From contig NC_089830.1 of NCBI RefSeq assembly GCF_035046505.1, forward strand, positions 22,918,284 through 22,982,283: a stretch of DNA of 64,000 bases. Reading direction: 5' to 3'. The DNA is from Tiliqua scincoides. Taxonomy: Eukaryota > Chordata > Lepidosauria > Squamata > Scincidae. Both the position numbers and the translations under genes were made by a program. Numbering within the stretch: the first letter of the stretch is position 1; every line of letters starts with the position of its first letter. The notes under the pieces were generated by a model that saw nothing but the letters and a program-made list of their open reading frames with translations, was not told the origin of the DNA and did no database searches. This document shows, in pieces, positions 34,691-44,900 of this stretch.

Positions 34691-35040
34691 TGTGGTGTTG
34701 CTTCCTGCTCAAAAAAAGGCAGAAATATTGTATGGAGAAGGTGTGGATGGGCTTTGTGCAGCCACCAGAGGGTGGGCACTGCAGAGGCAGATTCTCCAAG
34801 ATCTACCCAATGGTGGCCCTGGCATGAGGCAAAGTGAGGCTGTTGCCTCAGGCAGATAAATTTGAGTTTGATTTTCGGTTACAAAGAGGTAGTTCGAGCA
34901 GGTACAATTTTATTGGAAATTCTCTAGTGCAGGCCCAATGGAAATGAATGCAATGTAAGCCTCCCAGAAACATTCATCCATTTCATTTCACAAGAGAATT
35001 CCCAGAGAATTTACCACCCACGTGCCCTTCGTGATTGTCT
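34691..35040. other. No recognisable feature
   Basis: Nothing recognised. Confidence 0.4.
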
Positions 35041-35350
35041 GTTTCAGCCTCCAGTGTGCCTTTGGATGGCCTTGGGATACAGTCTGCCTGCCAGTGGGTA
35101 GCATCAGAGGTCTTCTAAGAGCCCTTCTGGTCACACAGACCTTAACTCTCAGCAGCAGAGATGGCGGTAATGCCCTAAATGGGGCAATTCCCAGTGCAGT
35201 GAATTGCCCCAGGGCTTTCAGTTGTCTGTCTGTGGGTAGCATCAGAGGTCAGCCAAGAGCCTGTCTGGTCATGCTGACCCTAACCCTCAGCACCAGAGAC
35301 AGCAGCAGTGCCCCAAATGGGGCAATTCCCAGTACAGTGAATTGCCCCAG
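35041..35350 (+). repeat. Tandem duplication, ~139 bp x 2
   Basis: 'gtgggtagcatcagaggtc' occurs at about 35095 and 35234, each followed by 'ggggcaattcccagt' and 'cagtgaattgccccagg'. Confidence 0.8.
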
Positions 35351-35353
35351 GGA

Positions 35354-35451
<98 letters not shown>
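35354..35451 (+). repeat. Compound microsatellite (GGCT)n(ATCT)n
   Basis: About 12 GGCT units pass directly into about 12 ATCT units. Confidence 0.97.
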
Positions 35452-36328
35452 AGCCATTTGAATCTCCTCCTCTAACGAACCCAGTCTAATCTAATCATGT
35501 CTAATCTCACATTCTCTCTCCCTCCCTTTATCTTTCCCAACTAATTGATAGCTCTGCGGATTGTCACTGCCAGCGAGGAAGAGGCACAGACCAAATGAAT
35601 GCAGATGGGGAAGATAAGCAGGCGGGCCTCGGGTGCCTCCCTGGTGACCCCGGCAGCCTGGCCCGAGTCAGGAAACAGTGATGGGTGGGGAATGGGGGAG
35701 GGATGATTAACAGGCCCAGAAAAGCCTGGAATGATGGAATCAGCTTGCTGTGAAATTGGTGTCGAAGGTTGGGGAAGAAGGGGAGGCCGGCGGATGGGTT
35801 GGCAGTAAGTGGGGACCGAGAAAGGAGGCACCCGCTGGTCGCAGGCACACGCAGTCTGGCCAGGAAGCTGGCATTTTTCGGTGGTACCTCTCAAGTGTCC
35901 GAGGGATGCCTGTCATTTGGTAACAGCTTCACTGGGTTGTCAGAAAGGGAGCAGCCAAGATACCCATCAGTGAGCAGAGCGATGCGCTTAGAGCTGCAGC
36001 AAATATTGGATCAGGAGCACTGGGAAAAGCAAAACCCCTTGGAACGCTTGTGAGCTGCATCGAGACAACCACAGGGCTGTCCACATATGCTCAAGCCTTT
36101 TTTTTATTGTTTTAGCAATCAAATAGACTGCATGCAAAAAAGATCTGCCATGCCTAAGGTGGTGTGGTTCTGTCTCATTTGACTGGGGGGGGGGGGCGCA
36201 ACCATTCCTATCCATCCCAGTACTGCATCCCTCCCAGTACCTAGTGCTGGTGCCTTGTCTTTCTCTTTCCATTGTGAGCCTCTTGGGTCAGTGAACCACT
36301 TTCACATTCCTTTTGCTACGTACACTGT
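35452..36328. other. No recognisable feature
   Basis: G-run at 36186-36195; otherwise unique-looking. Confidence 0.4.
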
Positions 36329-36600
36329 AGCTGGACCTCCGTATCCATGGGGGTCTGTCCCTGGACACCCCCGCCCCCATGAAAACCTACAGATACTTGA
36401 ATTTGTGGGTGGTCACATCCAGGAGACCTCTGAGGCCTGGGGAGGCTGCATATGGCTTCCCCAAACCTCAGATGGCCTCCTGGAGGTCTTAAAAGGGCAC
36501 CTCCAGTTTTTGTGAAAACTGTAAGTGCCTTTCTAAGACCTCCAGGAGGCCTTCTGAGGCCCAAGGAAGCTGCTCTCTGCCCCTCTCTGAATGGCAAACT
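36329..36600. mobile_element. Tigger-like element, partial
   Basis: 'gacctccgtatccatggggg' is a Tigger-type end; 'gcctcctggaggtcttaaaa' recurs inverted at about 36535-36560. Right end not clear. Confidence 0.5.
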
Positions 36601-36662
36601 GGCAGGTCTTGGGCAGACTACCTGGGCTTCAGAGTCTCCATTGAAAATACTGTCACTCTCTG

Positions 36663-36960
36663 GCTGCCTAACCAACAACAACAACAACAACAACAACAGT
36701 ATTTATATACCGCTTTTCAACTAAATGTTCACAAAGCGGTTTACAGAGAAAAATCAAATAACTAAATGGCTCCCTGTCCCAAAAGGGCTCACAATCTAAA
36801 AAGATGCAAAATGAATACCAGCAGACAGCCACTAAAACAGACAGTGCTGGGGTGAGGTGGGCCAGTTACTCTCCCCCTGCTAAAAAAAGGAGCATCCACT
36901 TGAAAAAGTGCCTCTTACCCAATTAGCAGGGGTTAACCAGCTGCTTGAGATAGGGGGAAA
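36663..36960 (-). mobile_element. LINE 3' fragment with (AAC)n
   Basis: (AAC)n at 36673-36699, then 'gtatttatataccgcttttc' and 'aaaagggctcacaatctaaa', a common squamate LINE 3'-end text. Orientation inferred from the simple repeat as tail. Confidence 0.5.
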
Positions 36961-37812
36961 AAGCCACATTGAGAGCCAAATTTTGCCTTGAACTTACCAT
37001 GTAGGTTGTCTTGAAATCCAAAAATTTCAGATTCAAACCAAAGACTTGGGCCCCAGAATGTACGTATGAAATGGTACCACTCTGGTTCAAGCTATGGAAA
37101 CTGGACAGCCTAATGGGCGAGCACTACCATAATGCCCTAAAAAATAAAGGGGCACCTGAACACCCAAAGGCCCACCACTCAAAGCGATGGCTCCGATTTG
37201 CCCATCTGGTGGTCTGTCTCTGAGGAAATAAACACCCCCAATATGGATTCTGCATTACTACTGTATTAGAAGCCAGTCAAATTCACTCGGCGGCTACAGC
37301 TCCCTGGAGGCTAATTCCGGCGACTTCACAGAGGGCTAATAAATTTGCTGGTGACGCGCTTTTGATTTTGTTTGGGGGAAGGAGGAGGGGCTCCCGGGCG
37401 AGCCATCCGTCAGCCTGAATGCCTTCATGAATAAATGATCAAATAAAAAAAGGGAGAAAAGGACCCCCATTAGAACTTAGTAGCCAGCGGATAAAAGTGT
37501 TTTGCCTTCTCTCCAGAGAGCCATTTCCCTCCCCGGAGCACTGAGGAGGAAGACAGATCGGGGCACTGGAGAACCATGGCAGAGAACGGCAGGTAGCTCT
37601 TTACGGGTCTCAGCGAATTTGGTGCTGAAAGGAGAAGGGCGTCCAAAGTCAGGCCTAAAGTTTTGGCTTGAGAGCAGGGAGGTGAAGTTGTGCCGATCGC
37701 CTCCCACCAATGTAGGCGCGAGGTGGGAGGTGGGATCACCTCCCACCCTATGCGGTCTGTTCATACAGTTTATGGGGGGTCATTGAGCGATAAACATGTA
37801 CAAATGCAACCT
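36961..37812. other. Unique sequence; possible conserved noncoding element 37250-37450
   Basis: 37250-37450 holds 'gaggctaattccggcgactt', 'gggctaataaatttgctggt' and 'atgaataaatgatcaaataa'. No coding signal. Confidence 0.3.
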
Positions 37813-38007
37813 AGAGCAGCAGTTCCCACACTGTATGTCGCGACTAATTGGTGGGTCCCAACTGGATTTTCGGTGTGTCACATAGGACAGAGCAGAGCCT
37901 CCAGTTGTGGAGAGAACAGAAAACTAATCACCTCAAGCCCTGAGGCTATTCAAAACTCAGATAGCTGCTAACTGCCCTGCAAAGAACTGAGCTCCTGCAG
38001 TTTGCAA
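37813..38007. mobile_element. hAT-like fragment
   Basis: 'gcagttcccacactgtatgt' at one end; 'gcaaagaactgagctcctgc' then 'agtttgcaagct' at the other. 51955-52168 is the same unit in the opposite orientation. Confidence 0.6.
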
Positions 38008-38015
38008 GCTAGTGT

Positions 38016-38542
38016 TGTTGGCAACCTTCAGTCTTGAAAGACTCTGGTATCGTGCTCTGAATGGTGGTTCTGGAACAGCGTCTAGTGTGGCTGAAAAGGC
38101 CGTTTTGGGAGTGACAATCCCTTCCACACTGGGAGCAAGTGCAGTCTGTCCCTGGTCTGTCTCCCTGGCTAGGGGCCTTCCTTCTTTGCCTCTTTGCCTC
38201 AGACTGTTGGCCAAGTGTCTCTTCAAACTGGGAAAGGCCATGCTGCACAGCCTGTCTCCAAGCGGGCCGCTCAGAGGCCAGGGTTTCCCACCTGTTGAGG
38301 TCCACTCCTAAGGCCTTCAGATCCCTCTTGCAGATGTCCTTGTATCGCAGCTGTGGTCTACCTGTAGGGCGCTTTCCTTGCACGAGTTCTCCATAGAGGA
38401 GATCCTTTGGGATCCAGCCATCATCCATTCTCACAACATGACCAAGCCAATGCAGGCGTCTCTGTTTCAGCAGTGCATACATGCTAGGGATTCCAGCTCG
38501 TTCCAGGACTGTGTTGTTTGGAACTTTGTCCTACCAGGTGAT
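38016..38542 (-). mobile_element. 5'-truncated LINE with ORF2 C-terminus and zinc-finger-like end
   Basis: Frame 38009-38482 (minus) reads LHWLGHVVRMDDGWIPKDLL, GRPQLRYKDICKRDLKALGV, WRQAVQHGLSQFEETL and CSQCGRDCHSQNGLFSHTRR, the C-terminus of a non-LTR retrotransposon with a C2H2-like finger. 8-bp duplication GCTAGTGT (38008-38015, 38543-38550). The 3' end matches the tail of the 5S SINEs. Confidence 0.85.
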
Positions 38543-38550
38543 GCTAGTGT

Positions 38551-39458
38551 AAATATAGGGAAGTAAATGTTTCAGAGTGCAATCCTAAGCGCCAGGCTGG
38601 GAGTACTATAAGGAATGTTTACACCTCCTTAGGAGTCAAGGAAGCTGGCTTGAGGAAGCAAGCTGGCCTCGCCACACCATATCCCCACCAGGCAGGTGTA
38701 AGTTCGTGCTGGTCTCAGGAGGTTGGCATGGGGATAGGGAGGGTGGGGAGGGCAGGCAGATGCCCAGGTAGGCAAATCGCTCATCTGCAGTTGCTTCCTA
38801 GCAGCTGGTATTCAGAGGCATACTGCCTCTGAACCTTGAGATACTACAGCGTTTCCCAAACTGTGGGTCATGACCCTCTAGTGGGTTGCAACCTTATTTT
38901 TGGTGGGTTGCAAGCCCACCAAGGCCAGGAAGCTGCAGACCCAATGTAAGAAATTTGGGGACCTCTGTGATTGTATATATGGCTGATCTCTGGCATTTAA
39001 AACAGGTTCAGAGGGCCTGTCCATATTGACAGAGGCCCAGACATTTGGAGACAAATGTTGATGAGCTTCCCAGGAGGATCCCAACAGAAGAGAGTCCTTA
39101 GGCATGCTCAGTGCACCAGAAACACACAGATTCCCCCAGGCACTTTCCAACACTTCCCTACAGAGCAGATTCCCACATCCTTTTGGCATGAAACATTCAG
39201 GCACTGAAAAAAAAAAATGTGCTCAAGGCACACACTGGAGAGAAAGAAGAGAAGCATCTGGCAACAGCCAGGAAAGCTGAGTGTGGAACATCATGCGTGT
39301 GAGCACATCGCCACCTACTGGGGCTTCTCTTGCTTTGCATCTGCGAGAGTTCCAAGGAAACTGAAAACAGCCAGTAGCTGTCACCAGAACAAAGCCCCAC
39401 GGGACAAATTGACAGAAGCATTGATGAACCTTGATTAAGACTCATTGAAAAGTCACAG
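38551..39458. other. Mostly unique; hAT end near 38850-38970
   Basis: 'gcgtttcccaaactgtgggt' and 'tctagtgggttgcaacctta' mark one end of a hAT-like element; its partner was not found. Confidence 0.4.
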
Positions 39459-39549
39459 AGAACATAAGAAGAGCCTTGCTAGGTCCAGCCAAACGCCCAT
39501 CTAGTCCAGCTTCCTTTATCTCACTGTGGCCCACTAGGTGTCTCTAGGG
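39459..39549 (-). mobile_element. CR1-type LINE 3' terminus
   Basis: 'gaacataagaagagccttgc' then 'gcccatctagtccagcttcc'. Interrupted at 39550 by hAT family A. Confidence 0.75.
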
Positions 39550-40013
39550 CAGGGGTGCCCAAATCCCGGCCCTGGGGCCACTTGCGGCCCTCGAGGTCTC
39601 TCGATGCGGCCCTCAGGGAGCCCCCAGTCTCCAATGAGCCTCTGGCCCTCTGGAGATTTGTTGGAGCCCACACTGGCCTGACACAACTGCTCTCAGTGTG
39701 AGGGCGACTGTTTGACCTCTCGTATGGGCTGTGGGATGAGGACTCCCTCCACTGTTTGTTGTTTCACATCTGTGATGCAGTAGCGGCAGCAAAGGAAAGG
39801 CCAGCCTTGCTTTGTGCAAGGCCTTTTATAGGCCTTGAGCTATTGCAAGACATTCATTCATTCATACAAGTTCATCTTTAATATATTCATTTATGTAAAC
39901 TTATGTAAATTTATTCAAATTTCAAATGTAAATTACTTATTTTCTTTCCCGGCCCCTGACACAGTGTCAGAGAGACAATGTGGCCCTCCTGCCAAAAACT
40001 TTGGACACCCCTG
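39550..40013 (+). mobile_element. hAT family A, complete copy 3
   Basis: Starts CAGGGGTGCCCAAATCCCGG and ends TTTGGACACCCCTG. Perfect duplication CTCTAGGG (39542-39549, 40014-40021). 464 bp. Confidence 0.92.
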
Positions 40014-40021
40014 CTCTAGGG

Positions 40022-41244
40022 GGTGGCAGAATAGCACTGAGGAAAGAAGGCAATGGTTCGGTGCTTTTAATTCTCACTCCTTTGGGTCCGGCTTGCCCAC
40101 ACCATCTCAGAAGTTGGCCAGGCACATGTGCGGACATTGGCCCCTGGTACACGCCCCACGCAGCCCACCCATAGAACTACTGTTATCTATCACTCTGGAA
40201 ACAACATTTTAAAACTCACTTTTTAATTTAATTTCGGTATATAAAATATAAATCCCAATGAACACAAACATTTCCAAACAAGCTTCAAATGTCACATGTT
40301 CCTTCATTCTTAATTCGCTCCCCCCCCCATTCCCTCCCTGGCTACCTCCAACTTTCCTCCCCATCAGCCCAACCCAAGCCTGTCCCCTGCCAAGGGGAAG
40401 GGAACCCAGACTTAAGGAATCAGAGGGAAGTGAAATAAAAAGGAAAGAGCGGAAGGCAAACACACCCACACCCATGCCTGACCACACAAGCTTAGAATCA
40501 GGCATGGGAGACACACTCACACAGGTAATGCATGTTTGCTTGGAAGTGAGCCCTGTTCAAGAGTGCCTACTCCCAGGTAAGCAGGCATAGGAGTCCAGGG
40601 TAAAGAGGTAATTAATTTGTCAAAGATTAAGAATCGGTTCCTGACGATTTTACCCAGAATCCTGGATTCTCTCCTTTGGCAGCCTGAGATTCCAGGTAGT
40701 TCATTCAAAGTCAGAAGCAGGTAATAAATAAGTGCCTGTGACAGGCATGAGAAAGCTCATGTGCCATGAGTTGGCACCTTTGGTTGGCAGGCAAAACAGA
40801 GATTGGCCTGTACGACTTCTGAGCAACAGTTTTCTCTGCATCCCCAAGAGTCCAGTAAAGCTACTGCCTACCTTAACATTTGTGAAACAGAAAAACAAAA
40901 CTTTTCTCAGAACTCGCGGTGCCCAGCAAGTCGGTGCCCAGCAAGGCAAATCTACCGCCTGTTACTCAGTGGTGCGTCAGCAGCTGTCACTCCTCCACCC
41001 CACCCCGCACCCTGGCTTGAGCAGTTGTTCAAAATTTTGTTCCTTTGGAGTAAGAGGAGTGGTGGAGACAGGCAGCAGACACCCCCAGCCAATCCATCAC
41101 CTGAGGCAACTGACTCATTTGGCTTCACAGATGGGCCGGCCCTGAACCTTCTTCATTTCAAACCAACGTTCGATGGGGCTGCCAAATGGTCAGATTCCTT
41201 CCTGCTTTTTGTGGCTCAGGATTAAACACTGTCATTGACCGAGC
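40022..41244. other. Unique sequence with one dispersed motif (about 40530-40600)
   Basis: No gene signal; part may be 3' flank of the Siglec gene. Confidence 0.4.
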
Positions 41245-41470
41245 GTACCGTGCAGCCATACATAGAGACAAATCACTGGTCCATTTAGCCTAGTGCTCTC
41301 AACTCTGATGGACAGTCTCCAAGACCAGAAGTCTCCCAGATTTCAGGCAGGGATCTTTCATTGAATTGCTGCTACCTGAGGCCTTTTAGCCAGAGAACCT
41401 GAGGTCCGAAGCTTAATTCTTTTGCATGCAAAGCCTGTTCTCCGCCACAGGACTGAAGACCCTCATCTCA
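41245..41470 (-). mobile_element. tRNA-derived SINE
   Basis: Complement runs from a tRNA-like head near 41470 ('gcaaaagaattaagcttcgg') to 'ctaggctaaatggaccagtg' and resembles the squamate SINE with a 'gatggaccaatggtctgact' end. It lies just beyond the Siglec stop codon and may be in its 3' UTR. Confidence 0.5.
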
Positions 41471-41791
41471 AAGTCTTGCAGATCAAACTGCTGAAAACAG
41501 CGCATGGTTCAAATATTAGGGTTTGTAACAATCCCTTCAGCTTAATTAGATCTGATTTTTGGCTCAGAGATGGGGGGAAAGTGGGCAATCCATGCCCCCA
41601 ATGAGGCTACATTTTTCTGGACAGAGAAAGGAGGAACAGCTGAAGTCCCCCGAAGAAGAGATCTCTTCCAAGGACATTCAGCACCCCTAAACTAATTATC
41701 AGAAGCAGGAGGTTTCCTTATTCCCAAGAGCCAGTGACCTGAGGAATCCCCTTGAGTCTGTTCATCCTGTCTCCCCTGCAAAGTCTGTAGG

Positions 41792-41998
41792 CTAGGAGGT
41801 CCTGATTTCAGCATATTCCGTGGTGCCCTCTTCCGAAGTCACCTCCAGCACAGGTTTCAATCCGCTGAACTGAACGGTTGCGTAATACAAATCTTGGGGG
41901 TCGGCGTAGCATTCATCAGGAGATTTTTCCGGTTTCTTGGGCTCTTCCGGGACACCCTTGGCTTCCTTCTGGTTTGGGGGCGTTGTGACATTGGAACC
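41792..41998 (-). CDS. SIGLEC: Siglec exon 9: ITIM tail and stop codon
   Basis: The final 207 nt encode residues 508-575 and TAG. The ITIM L-Y-Y-A-T-V (codons at 41873-41890, Tyr546) fits (I/V/L)xYxx(L/V). Twenty-three residues on, TEYAEI (41804-41821, Tyr569) matches the distal Siglec motif TEYSE(I/V), and the protein ends RTS soon after, as human CD33 ends RTQ. The acceptor TTGCTGTGCTAG precedes GGT. The exon lacks an initial Met and so is easy to overlook. Confidence 0.92.
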   Translation of the reverse strand, partial: GSNVTTPPNQKEAKGVPEEPKKPEKSPDECYADPQDLYYATVQFSGLKPVLEVTSEEGTTEYAEIRTS

Positions 41999-44900
41999 CT
42001 AGCACAGCAAGAGACAGTATTACATAAAGAAACACACGCCCGACAAGGGGGGGGGAATTCTGCAGTTTACCCACAAAGAGGGTGATGTGTATTCCAAAGA
42101 TCCACCCTCTGGGTTCAAGGAACCCACGTTTGGCATTTCAAAGAATCCAATTCTGCATCCTGAATAAATGATGCACGTTTGCACAGGCTGATTCTCAAGT
42201 TGAAATCACATTTCATACCAATGCAGAAGTTGGTGAGATTGGCTACTTGAAGTGCCATTCAACATTTTTAATCTCCCCGCCCCCCCTTCACTTTTTTAGA
42301 TTTATTATTTCGAGCAGCTTTAAAAGAAAGACTTTTATCTGCTTGTAGCTGGGCTGCTTAAACACACTCTATTAGGATTTGAACAGGGATGGGTACCCAA
42401 CTCAACATACCGTTTTTGATGACTCGAGTGATGATTGTCATTGCCCTGACTTGTCTTGTGACTAGAAAATAGAAGCTAGATTTGAAATGAGTCCCTCTCT
42501 CTTTAGCATATATGTGTGTTCTTGCTTACTTAACACCCCCCCCCAGCACATCTTCCTTTTTTTCTGTGCGTTTTTGCTTAAGGACATGTGACTTGAAATG
42601 ACTCCAACTTGCAGGCCTTGAAATGTTTTCAAGTCAAATTGTGATGGGCGTGAATGATGACTCACGAGTTGAGTGGCAGGATCAGTGTCTCATGACTCAA
42701 GCTTAGTGACTTGGGCACATCCCTGGATTTTAAGGGGCTTAAATGGCCACAAGATTGCCAGAAAGCTTGTTTAATGGGCAAAGATTCCCCATTTGTATTT
42801 CAAAAAAGGGGTTGTTCCTTGTATGTATTTGCAAAAATCACCAGGGCTGCAAGGGTTTGCCATGATAGTACCATTGATACGCCTGCTTTTTGGTCACAGA
42901 GCGGTTAACAGTGTAGCAATCATTCCATGGAGGTGCTTGGCAAAGTGAACACGCCTGTTGGAATGCTGGCGCAGAATGGAGACAGATACAGGACTGTTCA
43001 CAAAGGTTTGAACTTTTATTAGCAAGCACATCGAGAGCTCTTGGAAGCTCAGATGTAAAGCATCTACCACCACTTCCCTGTTCCATTTTCCCCCAAAGCA
43101 AAAGTGTTTACCTTTCTGGGTGGGGAAGGCAGCAGCTGTGGCTACCTGAAGGGCCCTGGTTGAGAACTGTTCCTGGGTGGGAGCTGGGACTAACAGAATA
43201 TACACTAGGGAACTGACACTGTTCGCACCTGGGAGAGGACCCTTGGAGACCCCTTCCTGAGAAGTGACAGAATAACCTTAATTTCTCCCTGGGGACTGAG
43301 AAGACCAAAAAAAGATGGTTCTGGGGTTCTAGAAGTGTCCACTGCCTTCCCCATACCTGAAGGTAAGTACTTTACCTGGGGGGAGATGTTTGCACACTGC
43401 AAACAGTGACCCTAAAAGCCGCTCTCAGCCAAAACCATGCAATGAAAAGACCCAATCCGTTCAAACACAAATTCAATGCAAAGAACAGTGAAGAATCCAT
43501 GTTAAGAGCGCATCTTTTCTTTTCTTTTTAAGTATACTTTCATAGTACTTATAGGAGCCTGCAGAGAGGAGGTTAGATGTTACCCAAAGGGGAGATAATT
43601 CCACAAGATCCGTGTTGAGGATCTTTCTGGACTCACATGGGTCTTATTAACCAGTTACTGGTTAATGATCAATCCATTTCACGAAATTATTTGAGTGATG
43701 GGAAGGCCTGACATTTCTAATTAGGGAGCTACTCAGTCCCATTTTTAATCCACAGTCGCCAAAGAGGAAACTCACAGGTAGAACCTGAAGGTTCTAGCTT
43801 CCATTCTCCACCATTTGCCCTTAGCCTCTTCTGTTCAAAGGCATACGTCATTGGAACACGGGCAGGCCAGGCTATTTAGCTATTGTGACTAATAATCTCG
43901 AACAATTTGCCTAATCCCCCTTTTAAAGCCATTTAAGCTCACGGCTATCACCGCATCCTGAGACAGCAAATTCTGTACGATAATTGCGCATTGTATGAAG
44001 AAATAGTCTCTCTTTTGTCTGTCCATAATCTACTGCCAATCAATTTTTGCAGAAGAGCCAAGTTCCAGTGTTATGGCCAGAGAGGGAGACTAATTTTTCT
44101 CACTCTGCGTTCTTCATAATTTGTTAAGGCTCAATCAAGTCTGCCTCACCACCCATCCACCCCCCTCTCCGGCCTTCAATCCTAAATGCACTTCCTAGAC
44201 AGTAAGTTCCATTGAACCAAATGGGATTTACTGCTTTGACATGCCTATGATTGCATTGTCAGCCCTCTTTTAATTTTAAATAGAAAGTCCCAACTGCTTT
44301 AAAAAATAAAATTAAGGTTTTCATAAATAGATCTGAACTTTAACAATGTGCACATAAGTCTAGGAAATTGACTCCTTTCGCCCCGGGACCCACTTTTTAG
44401 AATGAGAATCTGTCAGGGCCCACCAGAAGTGATGTCATGACCGAAAGTGACATCATCAAGCAGCAAAATTTTAACAATCTTAGACTGCAATCCTACCCAC
44501 ACTTAAAAGCATCTCCATGGAAGCCTGTTAAACCTACAGATCTGTGACATTTCCCCAAATGCAGTCAGGGTATAATTTCAAGGTATATCAAGTTTAATAT
44601 ATTAGTAGTAAAATATTGAAATGAATGGGGACCCACCTGAAATGGGCTCACGACCCACCTAGTGAGTCCTGACCCACAGTTTGAGAAAAAACTAGTCTAG
44701 GGGTATATGGCTCTCCCCCACTACTGGGGGATCCAGCTACTCACTGAAGACCCTCCATTTGGGTTGCGTATGCAAATCAAAGTGATGATGCAAATGACTT
44801 GGAAAAGGCAACAAAGAAACAGAGATTACAGACCTTAACATCCGAAGGGTTCCCGTTGAAAACAAGCATTGAACGGTCCGGGCTCAATTCTGGGTCAGTT

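Larger units (their letters stand above)
41999..44833. other. Siglec intron 8
   Basis: Contains an old CR1-like fragment (43840-44140), a dispersed-motif copy (about 44190-44260) and a hAT (44365-44693). 42000-43840 holds nothing I recognise. Confidence 0.7.

Noticed and set aside
39840-39960. Polyadenylation site of the Siglec gene (AATAAA on the minus strand)
   Set aside because: The signal-like text is inside hAT family A and recurs in all its copies; the true 3' end could not be placed.
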